Translations under genes and position numbers: made by a program
From: Bradyrhizobium viridifuturi
GTDB taxonomy: Bacteria > Pseudomonadota > Alphaproteobacteria > Rhizobiales > Xanthobacteraceae
Direction of reading: 5' to 3'
Assembly: GCF_001238275.1 (NCBI RefSeq)
Contig: NZ_LGTB01000049.1
Location: forward strand, 1 to 63,643
DNA length: 63,643 nt
The notes under the pieces: generated by a model
Database searches by the model: none
Told to the model about the DNA's origin: nothing
The model's input: only the letters and a program-made list of their open reading frames with translations
Part shown: positions 44,254-52,216 of the stretch, piece after piece
How the letters are laid out: every line of letters starts with the position of its first letter
Numbering within the stretch: position 1 is the first letter of the stretch

Positions 44254-44676
44254 TTACTTCGTCACCTGGCCGCGGATCTCGCCGCCCGGGTTCGCCGCGG
44301 TGTGGACGTTGACGTAATACTTGCCGGCGAGGAGGTCAGCGGCCTGCGCGTCGGTCAGCGTGGCGCTGCCTTCGACCGGGCTCGACGTCGCGTTCGGGAT
44401 TGCCACTGCGACACCGGAATTCTTGCCGGCTTCGGCGGGGCCGTGGAAATGCGCTGCGGTCGCAGGGCCCGTCAGGCCGGAATAGGTCAGCTTCCAGCTC
44501 AGTTTCTTTGTGGCGGCATCGTAATCGATGTCGGCGGTGCCGGTACCGGCGCTGGTATTCGCAGGCACTTCAGACTTGGCGTCCAGCTTGGCGTGCAGCT
44601 TTTCGGCCAGGGCCGGGCCCGCGAATGCAATCGCGGCGCCGAGCGTCAGCGTGGCTAGCAAGGTCTTGTTTGGCAT
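44254..44676 (-). CDS. CHRD-domain secreted protein
   Basis: From ATG at 44674-44676 the product has 140 residues, with a signal peptide (ending GPALA before EKLHAKL) and one CHRD domain. Diagnostic parts are LDAKSEVPANTSAGTGTADI, LTYSGLTGPATAAHFHGPA and YYVNVHTAANPGGEIRGQV. GGGGAGAG lies 4-11 bases before the ATG. CHRD domains occur in BMP-binding chordin and in many bacterial secreted proteins of unknown role. It is divergent from the diheme cytochrome gene. The upstream extension to 44712 is rejected because it would mask the signal peptide. Confidence 0.9.
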   Translation of the reverse strand: MPNKTLLATLTLGAAIAFAGPALAEKLHAKLDAKSEVPANTSAGTGTADIDYDAATKKLSWKLTYSGLTGPATAAHFHGPAEAGKNSGVAVAIPNATSSPVEGSATLTDAQAADLLAGKYYVNVHTAANPGGEIRGQVTK

Positions 44677-44841
44677 GGTTCTCTCCCCTTTGACGTCACA
44701 CGATGGTTGCAATCTTCAAACCGCGGCGCTCCGGATTTATTCCCAAATTGATCGGGAGTGCGACAAATTTGATGCGAGCTTGTGCGACCGGTTGCAATCA
44801 TACTGGTTGATGAACTGACGCGACCAATGACGGATCGGTGA

Positions 44842-45780
44842 ATGTTGCGACGAATTCTCCTGCTGGCTGGCCTGGCCGGCCTGATCGGCTTCGGTGTGTT
44901 CTGGTGGCTGACGATCCCCGCGACCGTCGCCGCAGGCGCGCTGCCCGCCTACCAGCCCAACCTCGCCAACGGGCTCACAACGTTCAATGCGGGTGGATGT
45001 TCCTCCTGCCATGCGGTGCCGAAGCAGGACGACCGCACCAGGCTCGGCGGCGGGCTCGCGATCCCGTCGCCGTTCGGCACCTTCTACGCGCCGAACATCT
45101 CGCCCGATCCGAACGATGGTATCGGGCGCTGGAGCGAGGCCGATTTCGTCACCGCGGTCATGAAGGGCACCTCGCCGTCGGGGACGCACTATTTCCCGGC
45201 TTTTCCGTACACGTCTTATCAGCACGCCAGGGTCAACGACGTGCGCGACCTGTTCGCCTATCTGAAGACCCTGCCGCCGGTCGCCGGCAAGGTGCGCGAC
45301 CACGACGTGCCGTTTCCCTTCAACATCAGGCGCAATGTCGGGGTCTGGAAATTCCTGTTCATGGACGGCAAGCCGTTCGTCGCCGACGCAAGCCGCTCGG
45401 CGCATTGGTATCGCGGCGCCTATCTCGTCAACAGCTTCGGCCATTGCGCCGAGTGTCACAGCCCGCGGAATTTCCTCGGCGGCATCGTCAGCTCGCAACG
45501 TTTCGCCGGTGGCCCGAATCCCGAGGGCGAGGGCTGGGTGCCCAACATCACGCCGCGGGGGATCGCCGACTGGAGCACCAAGGATATCGCCTACTTCCTC
45601 GAGAGCGGACAGACACCGGACGGCGATAGCGCCGGCGGCTCGATGGTGCGCGTGATCCGCAACACCTCGCAGCTCTCGCCGTCCGATCGCGACGCGATCG
45701 CCGACTACATCAAGTCGCTGCCGCCAGTCGACGGACCGCCGAAGCCGACGCGCAAGGCGGACAAGACGAATCCCTCCTGA
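44842..45780 (+). CDS. Diheme c-type cytochrome, membrane-anchored
   Basis: The 312-residue protein has an N-terminal hydrophobic anchor (residues 4-30) and two cytochrome c domains. Heme sites are CSSCH (about residue 53) and CAECH (about 206). Met ligands are probably in the repeated pattern W.E.DF.TAVMKGTSPSG and its second-domain equivalent. The layout matches cytochrome subunits of alcohol, sorbitol or gluconate dehydrogenases but has two rather than three hemes. No dehydrogenase gene is adjacent, so the electron donor is unknown. It acts on the periplasmic side. Confidence 0.9.
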   Translation: MLRRILLLAGLAGLIGFGVFWWLTIPATVAAGALPAYQPNLANGLTTFNAGGCSSCHAVPKQDDRTRLGGGLAIPSPFGTFYAPNISPDPNDGIGRWSEADFVTAVMKGTSPSGTHYFPAFPYTSYQHARVNDVRDLFAYLKTLPPVAGKVRDHDVPFPFNIRRNVGVWKFLFMDGKPFVADASRSAHWYRGAYLVNSFGHCAECHSPRNFLGGIVSSQRFAGGPNPEGEGWVPNITPRGIADWSTKDIAYFLESGQTPDGDSAGGSMVRVIRNTSQLSPSDRDAIADYIKSLPPVDGPPKPTRKADKTNPS

Positions 45781-45818
45781 TGGCGCGGTGACGGCTCCTA
45801 TCTGCGATGCTTGACCTG

Positions 45819-46172
45819 CTATCCGCGCCACGCGCCGGCGGCAATGACCATCAGGCCGCCGGCGATCGCGAGGTCCTTGAAGAACAGCGTTCGTTCCGCC
45901 TTGTTGGCGAGGTCGAGGTGAAATCCGAACGCGGTCGCAAGGCAGAACAGCGCCAGCGCGGCGGCGGCGAGCCATGATTGCCAGCCGATCAGCAACGCCA
46001 GGCCCGCGCCAAGCTCGAGCGCGATGACCAGCGGCAGCAGCAAGCCGGGAATGTGGTGTGCCGCCATGTGGTCGAGGAACGGCTTGGGGCCGGCGATCTT
46101 GGCTGCGCCGGCAAGGATGAACAGCAACGCGAGCAGGCTTCGTCCGGCAATCGTTACCATCGTGATCGGCAT
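45819..46172 (-). CDS. DoxX-family membrane protein
   Basis: From ATG at 46170-46172 the product has 117 residues and four membrane segments typical of DoxX (AGRSLLALLFILAGAAKIAG, then LLPLVIALELGAGLALLIGW, ALFCLATAFGF, KDLAIAGGLMVIAAGA). GGAGGG lies 8-13 bases before this ATG. An upstream in-frame ATG at 46194-46196 overlaps the stop of the preceding gene (ATGA) and may also be used, adding eight residues. It forms an operon with the upstream membrane protein gene, both divergent from a TetR regulator. Specific function unknown; some relatives act in redox or oxidative-stress complexes. Confidence 0.85.
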   Translation of the reverse strand: MPITMVTIAGRSLLALLFILAGAAKIAGPKPFLDHMAAHHIPGLLLPLVIALELGAGLALLIGWQSWLAAAALALFCLATAFGFHLDLANKAERTLFFKDLAIAGGLMVIAAGAWRG

Positions 46173-46192
46173 CAGTGGACCCTCCGGGCTTG

Positions 46193-46867
46193 TCATTGCT
46201 TGTTCCGAGCGTGGCTTCTCGCCTGTGAAGCGAACAGGACGGCGGACAGGATGAAGGCAAAGACGAAGAAGATCGTCCGTCCCAGCACCAGCGCCTTCGC
46301 CTGCTCCACCGGCGTGACCGAAATCAGGACGCCGAACGGGATGTAGCACCACAGCACCACGGCGATCGTCCGGCCGAGCCTGCCGAATTGCAGGAAGCCG
46401 AACGAGAACAGCAGGGCCGCGAAATAACTGGCGTGAAACTTGACCTGGGAGGCGATCATCTGCAGCTCCCCGTCGGCCGGCGACAGCGGCAATCCGTTCT
46501 GGATCGCATGCACCATGGTCATGATGTGGTGGTTCTCGACGCAATCGAGGACAACGGTGAGCATCATGGCGGCGAGCGCAATGCCGAGCAGATAGGGGTC
46601 CAACATCGTGCGCAGCCGGGCGGCCAGCACGGTGAAAAATGCGCCGTAGAAGATCATGAAGAGATTATCGAGCCCGAGATTGAGCCGCACACCGAACGGC
46701 ACGAGCTGGGTTCCAAGATGGGCGCCATAGCTTTCCACGGAGCGGGCGGTCTGGAAGAAGTCCTGCGAACCCTTGGTGGTGAGGATACCGATCACCATGG
46801 CGGCGACGGTCAACGCCGCGAGCGTCGCCAGAATCGCGAGCGTGCGGTCCAATCCCCTGATCTGCAT
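46193..46867 (-). CDS. Multispanning membrane protein of unknown function
   Basis: The 224-residue protein has about six predicted membrane segments (near residues 10-30, 68-85, 92-110, 145-162, 168-187, 196-213). Motifs include LGLDNLFMIFYGAFF and a conserved-looking DCVENHHIMTMVHAI with acidic and His residues close to a membrane edge, which could bind a metal or heme. I do not recognise the family. It is first in the operon with the DoxX gene and divergent from a TetR gene whose operator-like palindrome lies between them, so both are probably repressed by that TetR protein. Confidence 0.75.
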   Translation of the reverse strand: MQIRGLDRTLAILATLAALTVAAMVIGILTTKGSQDFFQTARSVESYGAHLGTQLVPFGVRLNLGLDNLFMIFYGAFFTVLAARLRTMLDPYLLGIALAAMMLTVVLDCVENHHIMTMVHAIQNGLPLSPADGELQMIASQVKFHASYFAALLFSFGFLQFGRLGRTIAVVLWCYIPFGVLISVTPVEQAKALVLGRTIFFVFAFILSAVLFASQARSHARNKQ

Positions 46868-46934
46868 GATATAGCTACTCCGTGCGCGTCCAGCCGACTC
46901 GTCGAGTTATAAATATCAACTGCTATCTGAAATT

Positions 46935-46952
46935 AGATATCAGATGATATCT
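46935..46952. promoter_or_regulatory. Palindromic operator, probable TetR-family binding site
   Basis: A perfect inverted repeat, AGATATCA-GA-TGATATCT, lies in a strikingly AT-rich stretch (46905-46975) between the divergent membrane-protein operon and the TetR gene. An overlapping second palindrome, TATCT-six bases-AGATA, is at 46924-46939, and TATCTGAAA occurs twice. This spacing suits two TetR dimers or overlapping promoters. Confidence 0.75.
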
Positions 46953-46992
46953 GAAAATCAATTGGTATTTGCAAATTCGGGAGGCCGATCCG

Positions 46993-47598
46993 TTGCCCAG
47001 GTTGAATCGCGAGGAAAGTCAGGCGCGTACGAAGACTCTCCTGATCGAGGCGGCGCGCGAGGAGATCATCAAGAAGGGGTTTGCGCAGGCCTCGGTGCGC
47101 GACATCGCCGACGCGGCCGGATTTTCGCAGGGCGCGTTCTATTCGAATTTTCCGGACAAGGAGGCGATCCTCCTGGAGCTGGTGCAACAGCACCAATCCG
47201 AGGAGCGTGCAAAAATCGAAAGCGTATTGGGCCAGGCATCCGGCGAGCCTGCGAAGGTGATGGCCGGCCTCGAAAAATGGGCCGCCACCGCCAATTCGGA
47301 TCCGGGGTTTGCCGTGCTGGCGATCGAGCTACAATTGCAGGCGCTGCGGAGCCCGACTTTCGCGCAAGGCTATAACGAGCTCAACCGCAAGCACCGCCGT
47401 GCCCTCGGCGTGCTGGTGACGCGTCTGTTCGAAGCGCTTGGCAAGCAGCCGCCCGCCGATCCCGTCGAGATCGCCACCGGCTTCATCGCATTGGGCCGCG
47501 GCATGGCGCTCTTGTCGCGGGCCGGCGAAGTCAGTCGCAGTGGCCGGATCGTCGTCACATTCCTGAAGGCGTTGATCGACGCGGCGCCATCAGCCTAG
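46993..47598 (+). CDS. TetR/AcrR-family transcriptional regulator
   Basis: The product has 201 residues from TTG 46993, which is preceded by GGGAGG with 8-base spacing; an earlier in-frame TTG at 46969 is less well placed. The N-terminal HTH is clear: ARTKTLLIEAAREEIIKKGF, then ASVRDIADAAGFSQGAFYSNF. The C-terminal part is the variable ligand-binding domain. It is divergent from the membrane-protein/DoxX operon and probably represses it and itself through the palindrome at 46935-46952. Ligand unknown. The stop codon abuts a palindromic repeat element. Confidence 0.92.
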   Translation: MPRLNREESQARTKTLLIEAAREEIIKKGFAQASVRDIADAAGFSQGAFYSNFPDKEAILLELVQQHQSEERAKIESVLGQASGEPAKVMAGLEKWAATANSDPGFAVLAIELQLQALRSPTFAQGYNELNRKHRRALGVLVTRLFEALGKQPPADPVEIATGFIALGRGMALLSRAGEVSRSGRIVVTFLKALIDAAPSA

Positions 47599-47693
47599 AG
47601 CATGATCCGGAAAAGTGCGAAGCGGTTTTCCGAAAAGATCATGCCTAAGCAAGAATCTAAAGCGCGATGATGGTTCAACCTAATCGCGCTTTA
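47597..47693. repeat. Palindromic repeat element, copy 2, with adjacent second palindrome
   Basis: AGAGCATGATCCGGAAAAGT, then CGGTTTTCCG and AAAGATCATGC, is the fullest copy of the repeat. Directly after it, at 47658-47693, lies a second inverted repeat (TAAAGCGCGAT, 14 bases, ATCGCGCTTTA). Such two-part elements recur in Bradyrhizobium intergenic regions. Together they may also end transcription of the TetR gene. Confidence 0.8.
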
Positions 47694-47735
47694 GCGGCGC
47701 GCCCGTCCAATCCGGCACGCGTGAAGATCGCTGCG

Positions 47736-47981
47736 CTACTTCGCGCCGAATGCCTTGAAGGTGATGATGGTGAGGGTGTCCTGGATGCCCGGGATCACCT
47801 GAACCTTCTCGTTGATGAAATGGCCGATGTCGGTGTCGTGGTCGACATAGAACTTGACCAGCAGATCGTAATTGCCCGCGGTGGAATAGATCTCGGAGGC
47901 AATCTCGGCTTCCGCCAGCGCGTTGGCGACGGTGTAGGACTGGCCGAGCTTGCATTTGATCTGGACGAAGAAAGGAACCAT
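47736..47981 (-). CDS. Stand-alone Lrp/AsnC ligand-binding (RAM) domain protein
   Basis: From the ATG at 47979-47981 the product has 81 residues. It is the RAM domain of Lrp/AsnC regulators without the DNA-binding half: PFFVQIKCKLGQSYTVANAL, SEIYSTAGNYDLLVKFYV, then FINEKVQVIPGIQDTLTIIT. GGAGA lies 8-12 bases before the ATG; the TTG just upstream is not needed. Such proteins form ring-like oligomers that bind amino acids and may modulate full-length Lrp proteins. It stands alone, divergent from thiD. Confidence 0.9.
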   Translation of the reverse strand: MVPFFVQIKCKLGQSYTVANALAEAEIASEIYSTAGNYDLLVKFYVDHDTDIGHFINEKVQVIPGIQDTLTIITFKAFGAK

Positions 47982-48121
47982 CAAAGTCGTCTCCGGGGAT
48001 TTGGCCGACTATAGGCCAAAAACCGGCGGCCAAGGCAAGGGGACAAGGGGGCAGGCGCAGGGCCAACTTGCGGTAAAGTCAGGCGAACTTGCTGGCAATC
48101 GGCGGCCGGGCTAGGACAGAT

Positions 48122-48151
48122 GATGGTCTCATTCCAGATGGTCTCATTCCT
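48122..48151. repeat. 15-bp tandem duplication upstream of thiD
   Basis: GATGGTCTCATTCCA at 48122-48136 is followed directly by GATGGTCTCATTCCT at 48137-48151, ending 21 bases before the thiD start. It lies in the 5' untranslated region. Confidence 0.7.
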
Positions 48152-48172
48152 ATCAAACGCCGGTGCCGCAAA

Positions 48173-48970
48173 ATGACGCCGGTCGCGCTCACCATTGCCG
48201 GCTCGGATTCCTCGGGCGGGGCGGGCATCCAGGCCGACCTCAAGAGCTTTGCCGCGCTCGGGGTCTATGGCGCCTCTGCCATCACGGCGCTGACCGCGCA
48301 GAACACCACGGGGGTCAGCGGCATCCAGCCGGTGCCCGCCGCATTCGTCACCGCCCAGATCGATGCCGTGTTCTCCGATCTTGCCGTCGGCGCGGTCAAG
48401 ATCGGCATGGTGGCGCAGGCCGAGACCATCGCGGCGATCGCCGATGGGCTGAAGCGCTGGGCGCCGCGGCACATCGTGCTCGACCCGGTGATGGTCGCAA
48501 CCTCGGGCGATCGGCTGCTCGCCGCCGAGGCGGTCGATGCGCTGAAGACCATGCTGTTTCCGCTGGCCTCACTGGTCACGCCGAACCTGCCGGAAGCAGC
48601 GGCGCTGCTGAACGAGCCGGTCGCCGCAAGCGAGGCCGACGTCGAGCGGCAGGGCAAACGATTGCTGGCGATGGGCTGTCGCGCGGTGCTGGTGAAGGGC
48701 GGTCACGGCCACGGCGCCGACAGCATCGACTACCTGATCGAAGGCGAGTGCAGCATCGCGCTATCGGCGCCGCGCATCGCGACATCAAACACCCACGGCA
48801 CCGGCTGCTCGCTGTCGTCGGCGATCGCGGCAGGACTCGCGAAGGGCGAGACGATGGAGATCGCCGTGCGCAACGCCAAGACATGGATCTCAGAGGCGAT
48901 CGCCGCCGCCGATCGCTTCGCCGTCGGCCGCGGCCACGGGCCGGTGCATCACTTCCACAAATATTATTGA
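48173..48970 (+). CDS. thiD: Hydroxymethylpyrimidine/phosphomethylpyrimidine kinase
   Basis: The 265-residue ribokinase-fold enzyme phosphorylates HMP and HMP-P in thiamine synthesis. Motifs: TIAGSDSSGGAGIQADLKSF at the start, ALTAQNTTGV, VLDPVMVATSGDRLL, LVTPNLPEAAAL, VLVKGGHGHG and the catalytic anion hole NTHGTGCSLSSAIAAGLAKG. ATG 48173 is used; upstream codons are not family-like. No TPP riboswitch is visible before it, and other thiamine genes are not adjacent. Confidence 0.95.
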   Translation: MTPVALTIAGSDSSGGAGIQADLKSFAALGVYGASAITALTAQNTTGVSGIQPVPAAFVTAQIDAVFSDLAVGAVKIGMVAQAETIAAIADGLKRWAPRHIVLDPVMVATSGDRLLAAEAVDALKTMLFPLASLVTPNLPEAAALLNEPVAASEADVERQGKRLLAMGCRAVLVKGGHGHGADSIDYLIEGECSIALSAPRIATSNTHGTGCSLSSAIAAGLAKGETMEIAVRNAKTWISEAIAAADRFAVGRGHGPVHHFHKYY

Positions 48971-49156
48971 GCTGCCGCAGCGCGTAGCTCCGTCGGCTGC
49001 GCACCTTGTTCCGCCGCGACATGCAGCAACACCGCGTCTGTTGCGCACAGCGGCGACCGCCGATGTCGCCAGATTGTCGCATGCGGCTGTTATCCGCAGG
49101 GCAGGGGCGCGCTGCTGATTCTCGTTAACTCTTTGTGGAGCCTCAGGTCGCGGGGA

Positions 49157-49174
49157 TCGTCATCGCCTTGTCAC
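49157..49174 (+). promoter_or_regulatory. Pho-box-like element upstream of the plcP-like gene
   Basis: TCGTCAT-CGCC-TTGTCAC matches the PhoB site layout (two 7-base CTGTCAT-like repeats with 4-base spacer) at 5 of 7 positions in each half. A possible -10 (CTGTTAGGT) begins at 49181, about 7 bases after it, the usual arrangement at PhoB-activated promoters. Confidence 0.6.
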
Positions 49175-49197
49175 AGGAATCTGTTAGGTGCACGGGC

Positions 49198-50010
49198 ATG
49201 GGAAGTGACTCCTTGAGTGAAGAAAGCCCCGAGCGGCGCTTTCGCACTTTGTTTATCTCCGATGTCCATCTCGGAGCCCGCGGTTCGCAAGCCGACCGTC
49301 TGCTGGACTTCCTCCGCTCTCACGATGCCGACACGATCTACCTCGTTGGTGATATCGTCGATGGCTGGGCGCTGAAGTCGAACTGGTACTGGCCGCAGAC
49401 CCACAACGATTTCGTGCAGAAGATGCTGCGCAAGGCGCGCAAGGGCGCCAAGGTGATCTACGTCCCCGGCAACCACGACGAGTTCCTGCGCAAATATTAC
49501 GGCACGCATTTCGGCGGCATCGATGTGGTGGAGAACACTGTCCATACCGGCGCCGACGGCAAGCGCTATCTCGTGATCCACGGCGACATCTTCGATCTCG
49601 TGGTGCAGAACGCGCGCTGGCTCGCCCATCTCGGCGACAAGGCCTACGACTTCGCGATCCAGATGAATCGCTTCGTCAACTTCTTCCGCAAGATGTTCGG
49701 CGTTCCCTACTGGTCGCTGTCGCAATGGGCCAAGCTGAAGGTCAAGAAGGCGGTGAACTATATCGGCGCGTTCGAGGCCACGCTTGCGGGCGAGGCGCGG
49801 CGCCACGGCTGTGACGGCGTGATCTGCGGACACATCCACTACGCGACGATTCATGACGAACACGGCATCCGCTACATGAATTGCGGCGACTGGGTGGAGA
49901 GCTGCACCGCGCTCGCCGAGCACGAGGACGGCAGCTTCGAAATCATCACCTGGACCGACCCGGTGCGCCGGATCGCGCAAGTTCCGCGAGTGACGGCACG
50001 CGCTGCATGA
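49198..50010 (+). CDS. plcP: Metallophosphoesterase, PlcP-like phospholipase C (LpxH-related)
   Basis: The 270-residue protein has the calcineurin-like metal motifs SDVHLG (Asp22, His24), GDIVDG (Asp52), GNHDE (Asn92, His93), IHGDIF and CGHIHYA. It resembles LpxH, but its pairing with the following glycosyltransferase, which it overlaps by ATGA, is that of plcP-agt. PlcP in Sinorhizobium and marine bacteria splits membrane phospholipids to diacylglycerol under phosphate limitation. The Pho-box-like element upstream supports this. TTG at 49213, with GGAAG 7 bases before it, is an alternative start that better fits the predicted promoter. A second LpxH-type role is the main alternative. Confidence 0.78.
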   Translation: MGSDSLSEESPERRFRTLFISDVHLGARGSQADRLLDFLRSHDADTIYLVGDIVDGWALKSNWYWPQTHNDFVQKMLRKARKGAKVIYVPGNHDEFLRKYYGTHFGGIDVVENTVHTGADGKRYLVIHGDIFDLVVQNARWLAHLGDKAYDFAIQMNRFVNFFRKMFGVPYWSLSQWAKLKVKKAVNYIGAFEATLAGEARRHGCDGVICGHIHYATIHDEHGIRYMNCGDWVESCTALAEHEDGSFEIITWTDPVRRIAQVPRVTARAA

Positions 50011-51096
50011 CGCATATCCTGGTCGCGACCGATGCGTGGCATCCCCAGGTCAACGGGGTTGTCCGCACGCTGACCATGATGGCACAGGCGGCGAAATCGC
50101 TCGGCGTCGAGGTCAGTTTCCTGACGCCGGACGAGTTCCGCACCTTCGCGATGCCGAGCTACCGCGATCTCCGGCTGGCGCTGCCGTACCGCGCCAAGGT
50201 CGCGAGCCTGATCGAGGCGGCCAGGCCCGACAGCATCCATATCGCGACCGAAGGCCCGATCGGGCTTTCGGTTCGCCGCTATTGCCGCAAGCACGGCCTG
50301 CCGTTCACGACGAGCTTCCACACCCGCTTCCCCGAATATGTCTCGGCCCGCTCGCCGGTTCCGGAAGCCTGGGTGTGGCGCGCGCTGCGCTGGTTCCACA
50401 GGCCGAGCCGGGCGGTGATGGCGGCAACCCCGGCGCTGGCCGCCGAGCTGCGCCAGCGCGGCTTCCGCAACGTGGTGCTGTGGTCGCGCGGCGTCGATAC
50501 CGCGCTGTTCCATCCGCGCGACGTCGACCTCTGCCTGCCGCAGCCGGTCTATCTCAGCGTCGGCCGGGTGGCGGTGGAAAAGAACCTCGAGGCATTCCTC
50601 GATCTCGATCTGCCCGGCACCAAGGTGGTGGTCGGGGACGGCCCGGCGCGGGCGGCGCTGGAGCGGAAATATCCCGAAGCCGTCTTCCTCGGCGCCCGCC
50701 ACGGGGAAGAATTGGCTGAAATCTATGCCGCGGCCGATGTGTTCGTTTTCCCCAGCCGCACCGATACGTTCGGCCTGGTGCTGCTCGAGGCATTGGCGAG
50801 CGGCCTGCCGGTTGCCGCTTTTCCGGTCACCGGTCCCCGTGACGTGATCGGCGCGGCGCCGGTCGGCGTGCTCGATGAGGATCTGCACCATGCCTGCCTG
50901 GAGGCGCTCAGCATCCCGCCGCAGGCTGCGTCGATTTCGCCGCGCTCCACACCTGGCAGGCGTCGGCCCGGGTGTTCATCGAGCGCTGCATGAACATCCG
51001 CCCCGCGCGCCCGACGGCGAGGGGGAAGTGTTCGAATTCGGCGCCGAGGAGCACCATTTCGCGGCCCTGCCGGCCCCGCATCCCACCTCACGCTAG
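50007..51096 (+). pseudogene. Glycosyltransferase family 4, probable diacylglycerol glycosyltransferase (Agt-like), frameshifted
   Basis: The product is a GT-B enzyme of about 360 residues. It opens ILVATDAWHPQVNGVVRTL and has TTSFHTRFPEYVSARSPVPE, VLWSRGVDTALFHP, and the donor site FPSRTDTFGLVLLEALASGLP, as in the Agt/PimB/MgtA group. With the upstream PlcP-like gene it would put glucose, galactose or glucuronate on diacylglycerol to replace phospholipids. The frame breaks at about 50926, where one missing C restores F-A-A-L-H-T-W-Q-A-S-A-R-V-F-I-E. A second missing base near 51010 would lead to the stop at 51094-51096; otherwise the frame runs 115 bases into the next gene. Only these last ~55 residues are affected. 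Confidence 0.75.
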
Positions 51097-51152
51097 ACAA
51101 GTCACACTAAAGCGTCTTGCCGGGCTGCATCCCACCGCGATACAAATCGCAA

Positions 51153-52142
51153 ATGACGGACACCGTTCTAAATCCACCCGTCGCTGCCGCGGACATCGAT
51201 GCCGCCGCAAGGGTGGTCGCGCCGTTCGCGGTGCGCACGCCGCTCCTGACCTTCCCCGTTCTCAATGAACGTGTCGGCAGCCGGGTCTTCCTCAAGCCCG
51301 AGATGCTGCAGCGGACCGGGTCGTTCAAGTTCCGCGGCGCCTTCAACAAGCTCGCCTCGATCCCGCAGGACCAGCGGAGCGGGGGCGTCGTGGCGTTCTC
51401 CTCGGGCAATCACGCCCAAGGCGTCGCCGCGGCGGCAAAGATCCTCAACATGCAGGCGACCATCGTGATGCCTGCGGACTCGCCGCTCACCAAGCGCGAG
51501 CGGACCAAATCCTATGGCGCCGAAGTCGTGCTCTACGATCGCGATCGCGACGACCGCGCGGCGATCGCGAGCGGCATCGCCAGCAAGCGTGGCGCCACCC
51601 TGGTGCCTCCCTATGACGATCCCCTTGTGATCGCGGGCCAGGGTACCGCCGGCCGCGAGATCGCCGAGGACATGGCGGCGCTCGGGCTCACGCCCGACAT
51701 CGTGGTCGCGCCGGCGTCGGGCGGCGGCTTGATCGCGGGGGTCGCCACCGCGGTGAAGGCAAAATATCCGCAGGCCCAGGTGATCGTCGCCGAGCCCGCG
51801 GGCTATGACGATCACGCCCTGTCGCTCAAGGTCGGGCATCGCGAGGCGCATGCGGTTGCGCCGCGCACCATCTGCGATGCGCTGATGGCGATGATGCCGG
51901 GCGAGCTCACCTTTGCGATCAACAGCAAGTTGCTCGCAAACGGTGTGAACGCTTCCGACGAAGAGGTTGGTGCAGCTGTTGCTTTTGCCTATCGCGAGCT
52001 GAAGCTCGTGGTCGAACCCGGTGGCGCCATCGGGCTCGCCGCGCTGCTTGCGGGGCGGATCGACGCCAAGGGCAAGAACGTCGTCATCGTGCTCTCGGGC
52101 GGCAATGTCGACGCCGACCTGTTCGCGAAGCTCGTCGCCTGA
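51153..52142 (+). CDS. Threonine/serine dehydratase (PLP fold type II)
   Basis: The 329-residue protein has the Schiff-base Lys59 in TGSFKFRGAFNKL, SSGNHAQGVAAAA, the phosphate-binding SGGGLIAGVATAV and C-terminal VLSGGNVDADLF. It lacks the ACT-like regulatory domain of biosynthetic IlvA, so it fits the short catabolic threonine dehydratase or serine racemase/hydroxyaspartate dehydratase group. It deaminates L-Thr or L-Ser to 2-oxobutyrate or pyruvate. ATG 51153 is selected as the start of family similarity. A strong terminator follows. Confidence 0.92.
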   Translation: MTDTVLNPPVAAADIDAAARVVAPFAVRTPLLTFPVLNERVGSRVFLKPEMLQRTGSFKFRGAFNKLASIPQDQRSGGVVAFSSGNHAQGVAAAAKILNMQATIVMPADSPLTKRERTKSYGAEVVLYDRDRDDRAAIASGIASKRGATLVPPYDDPLVIAGQGTAGREIAEDMAALGLTPDIVVAPASGGGLIAGVATAVKAKYPQAQVIVAEPAGYDDHALSLKVGHREAHAVAPRTICDALMAMMPGELTFAINSKLLANGVNASDEEVGAAVAFAYRELKLVVEPGGAIGLAALLAGRIDAKGKNVVIVLSGGNVDADLFAKLVA

Positions 52143-52163
52143 GATCGGCGTTTTGAAAAGCTG

Positions 52164-52198
52164 CGGGGGCAGGGCGATGGTCGCTCTGCCCCCGTTTC
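52164..52198. terminator. Rho-independent terminator between convergent genes
   Basis: A nine-bp GC stem (CGGGGGCAG/CTGCCCCCG) whose 13-base interior can pair further (GGCG/CGCT), followed by TTTCGTT on the plus strand. It lies 21 bases beyond the dehydratase stop. Confidence 0.75.
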
Positions 52199-52216
52199 GT
52201 TGTGCGGCGTGGCCGA

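Noticed and set aside
49198..50010. Calling this gene lpxH
   Set aside because: Motifs alone fit LpxH, but the overlap with a GT-B gene and the Pho-box-like site fit PlcP better; LpxH remains the stated alternative.
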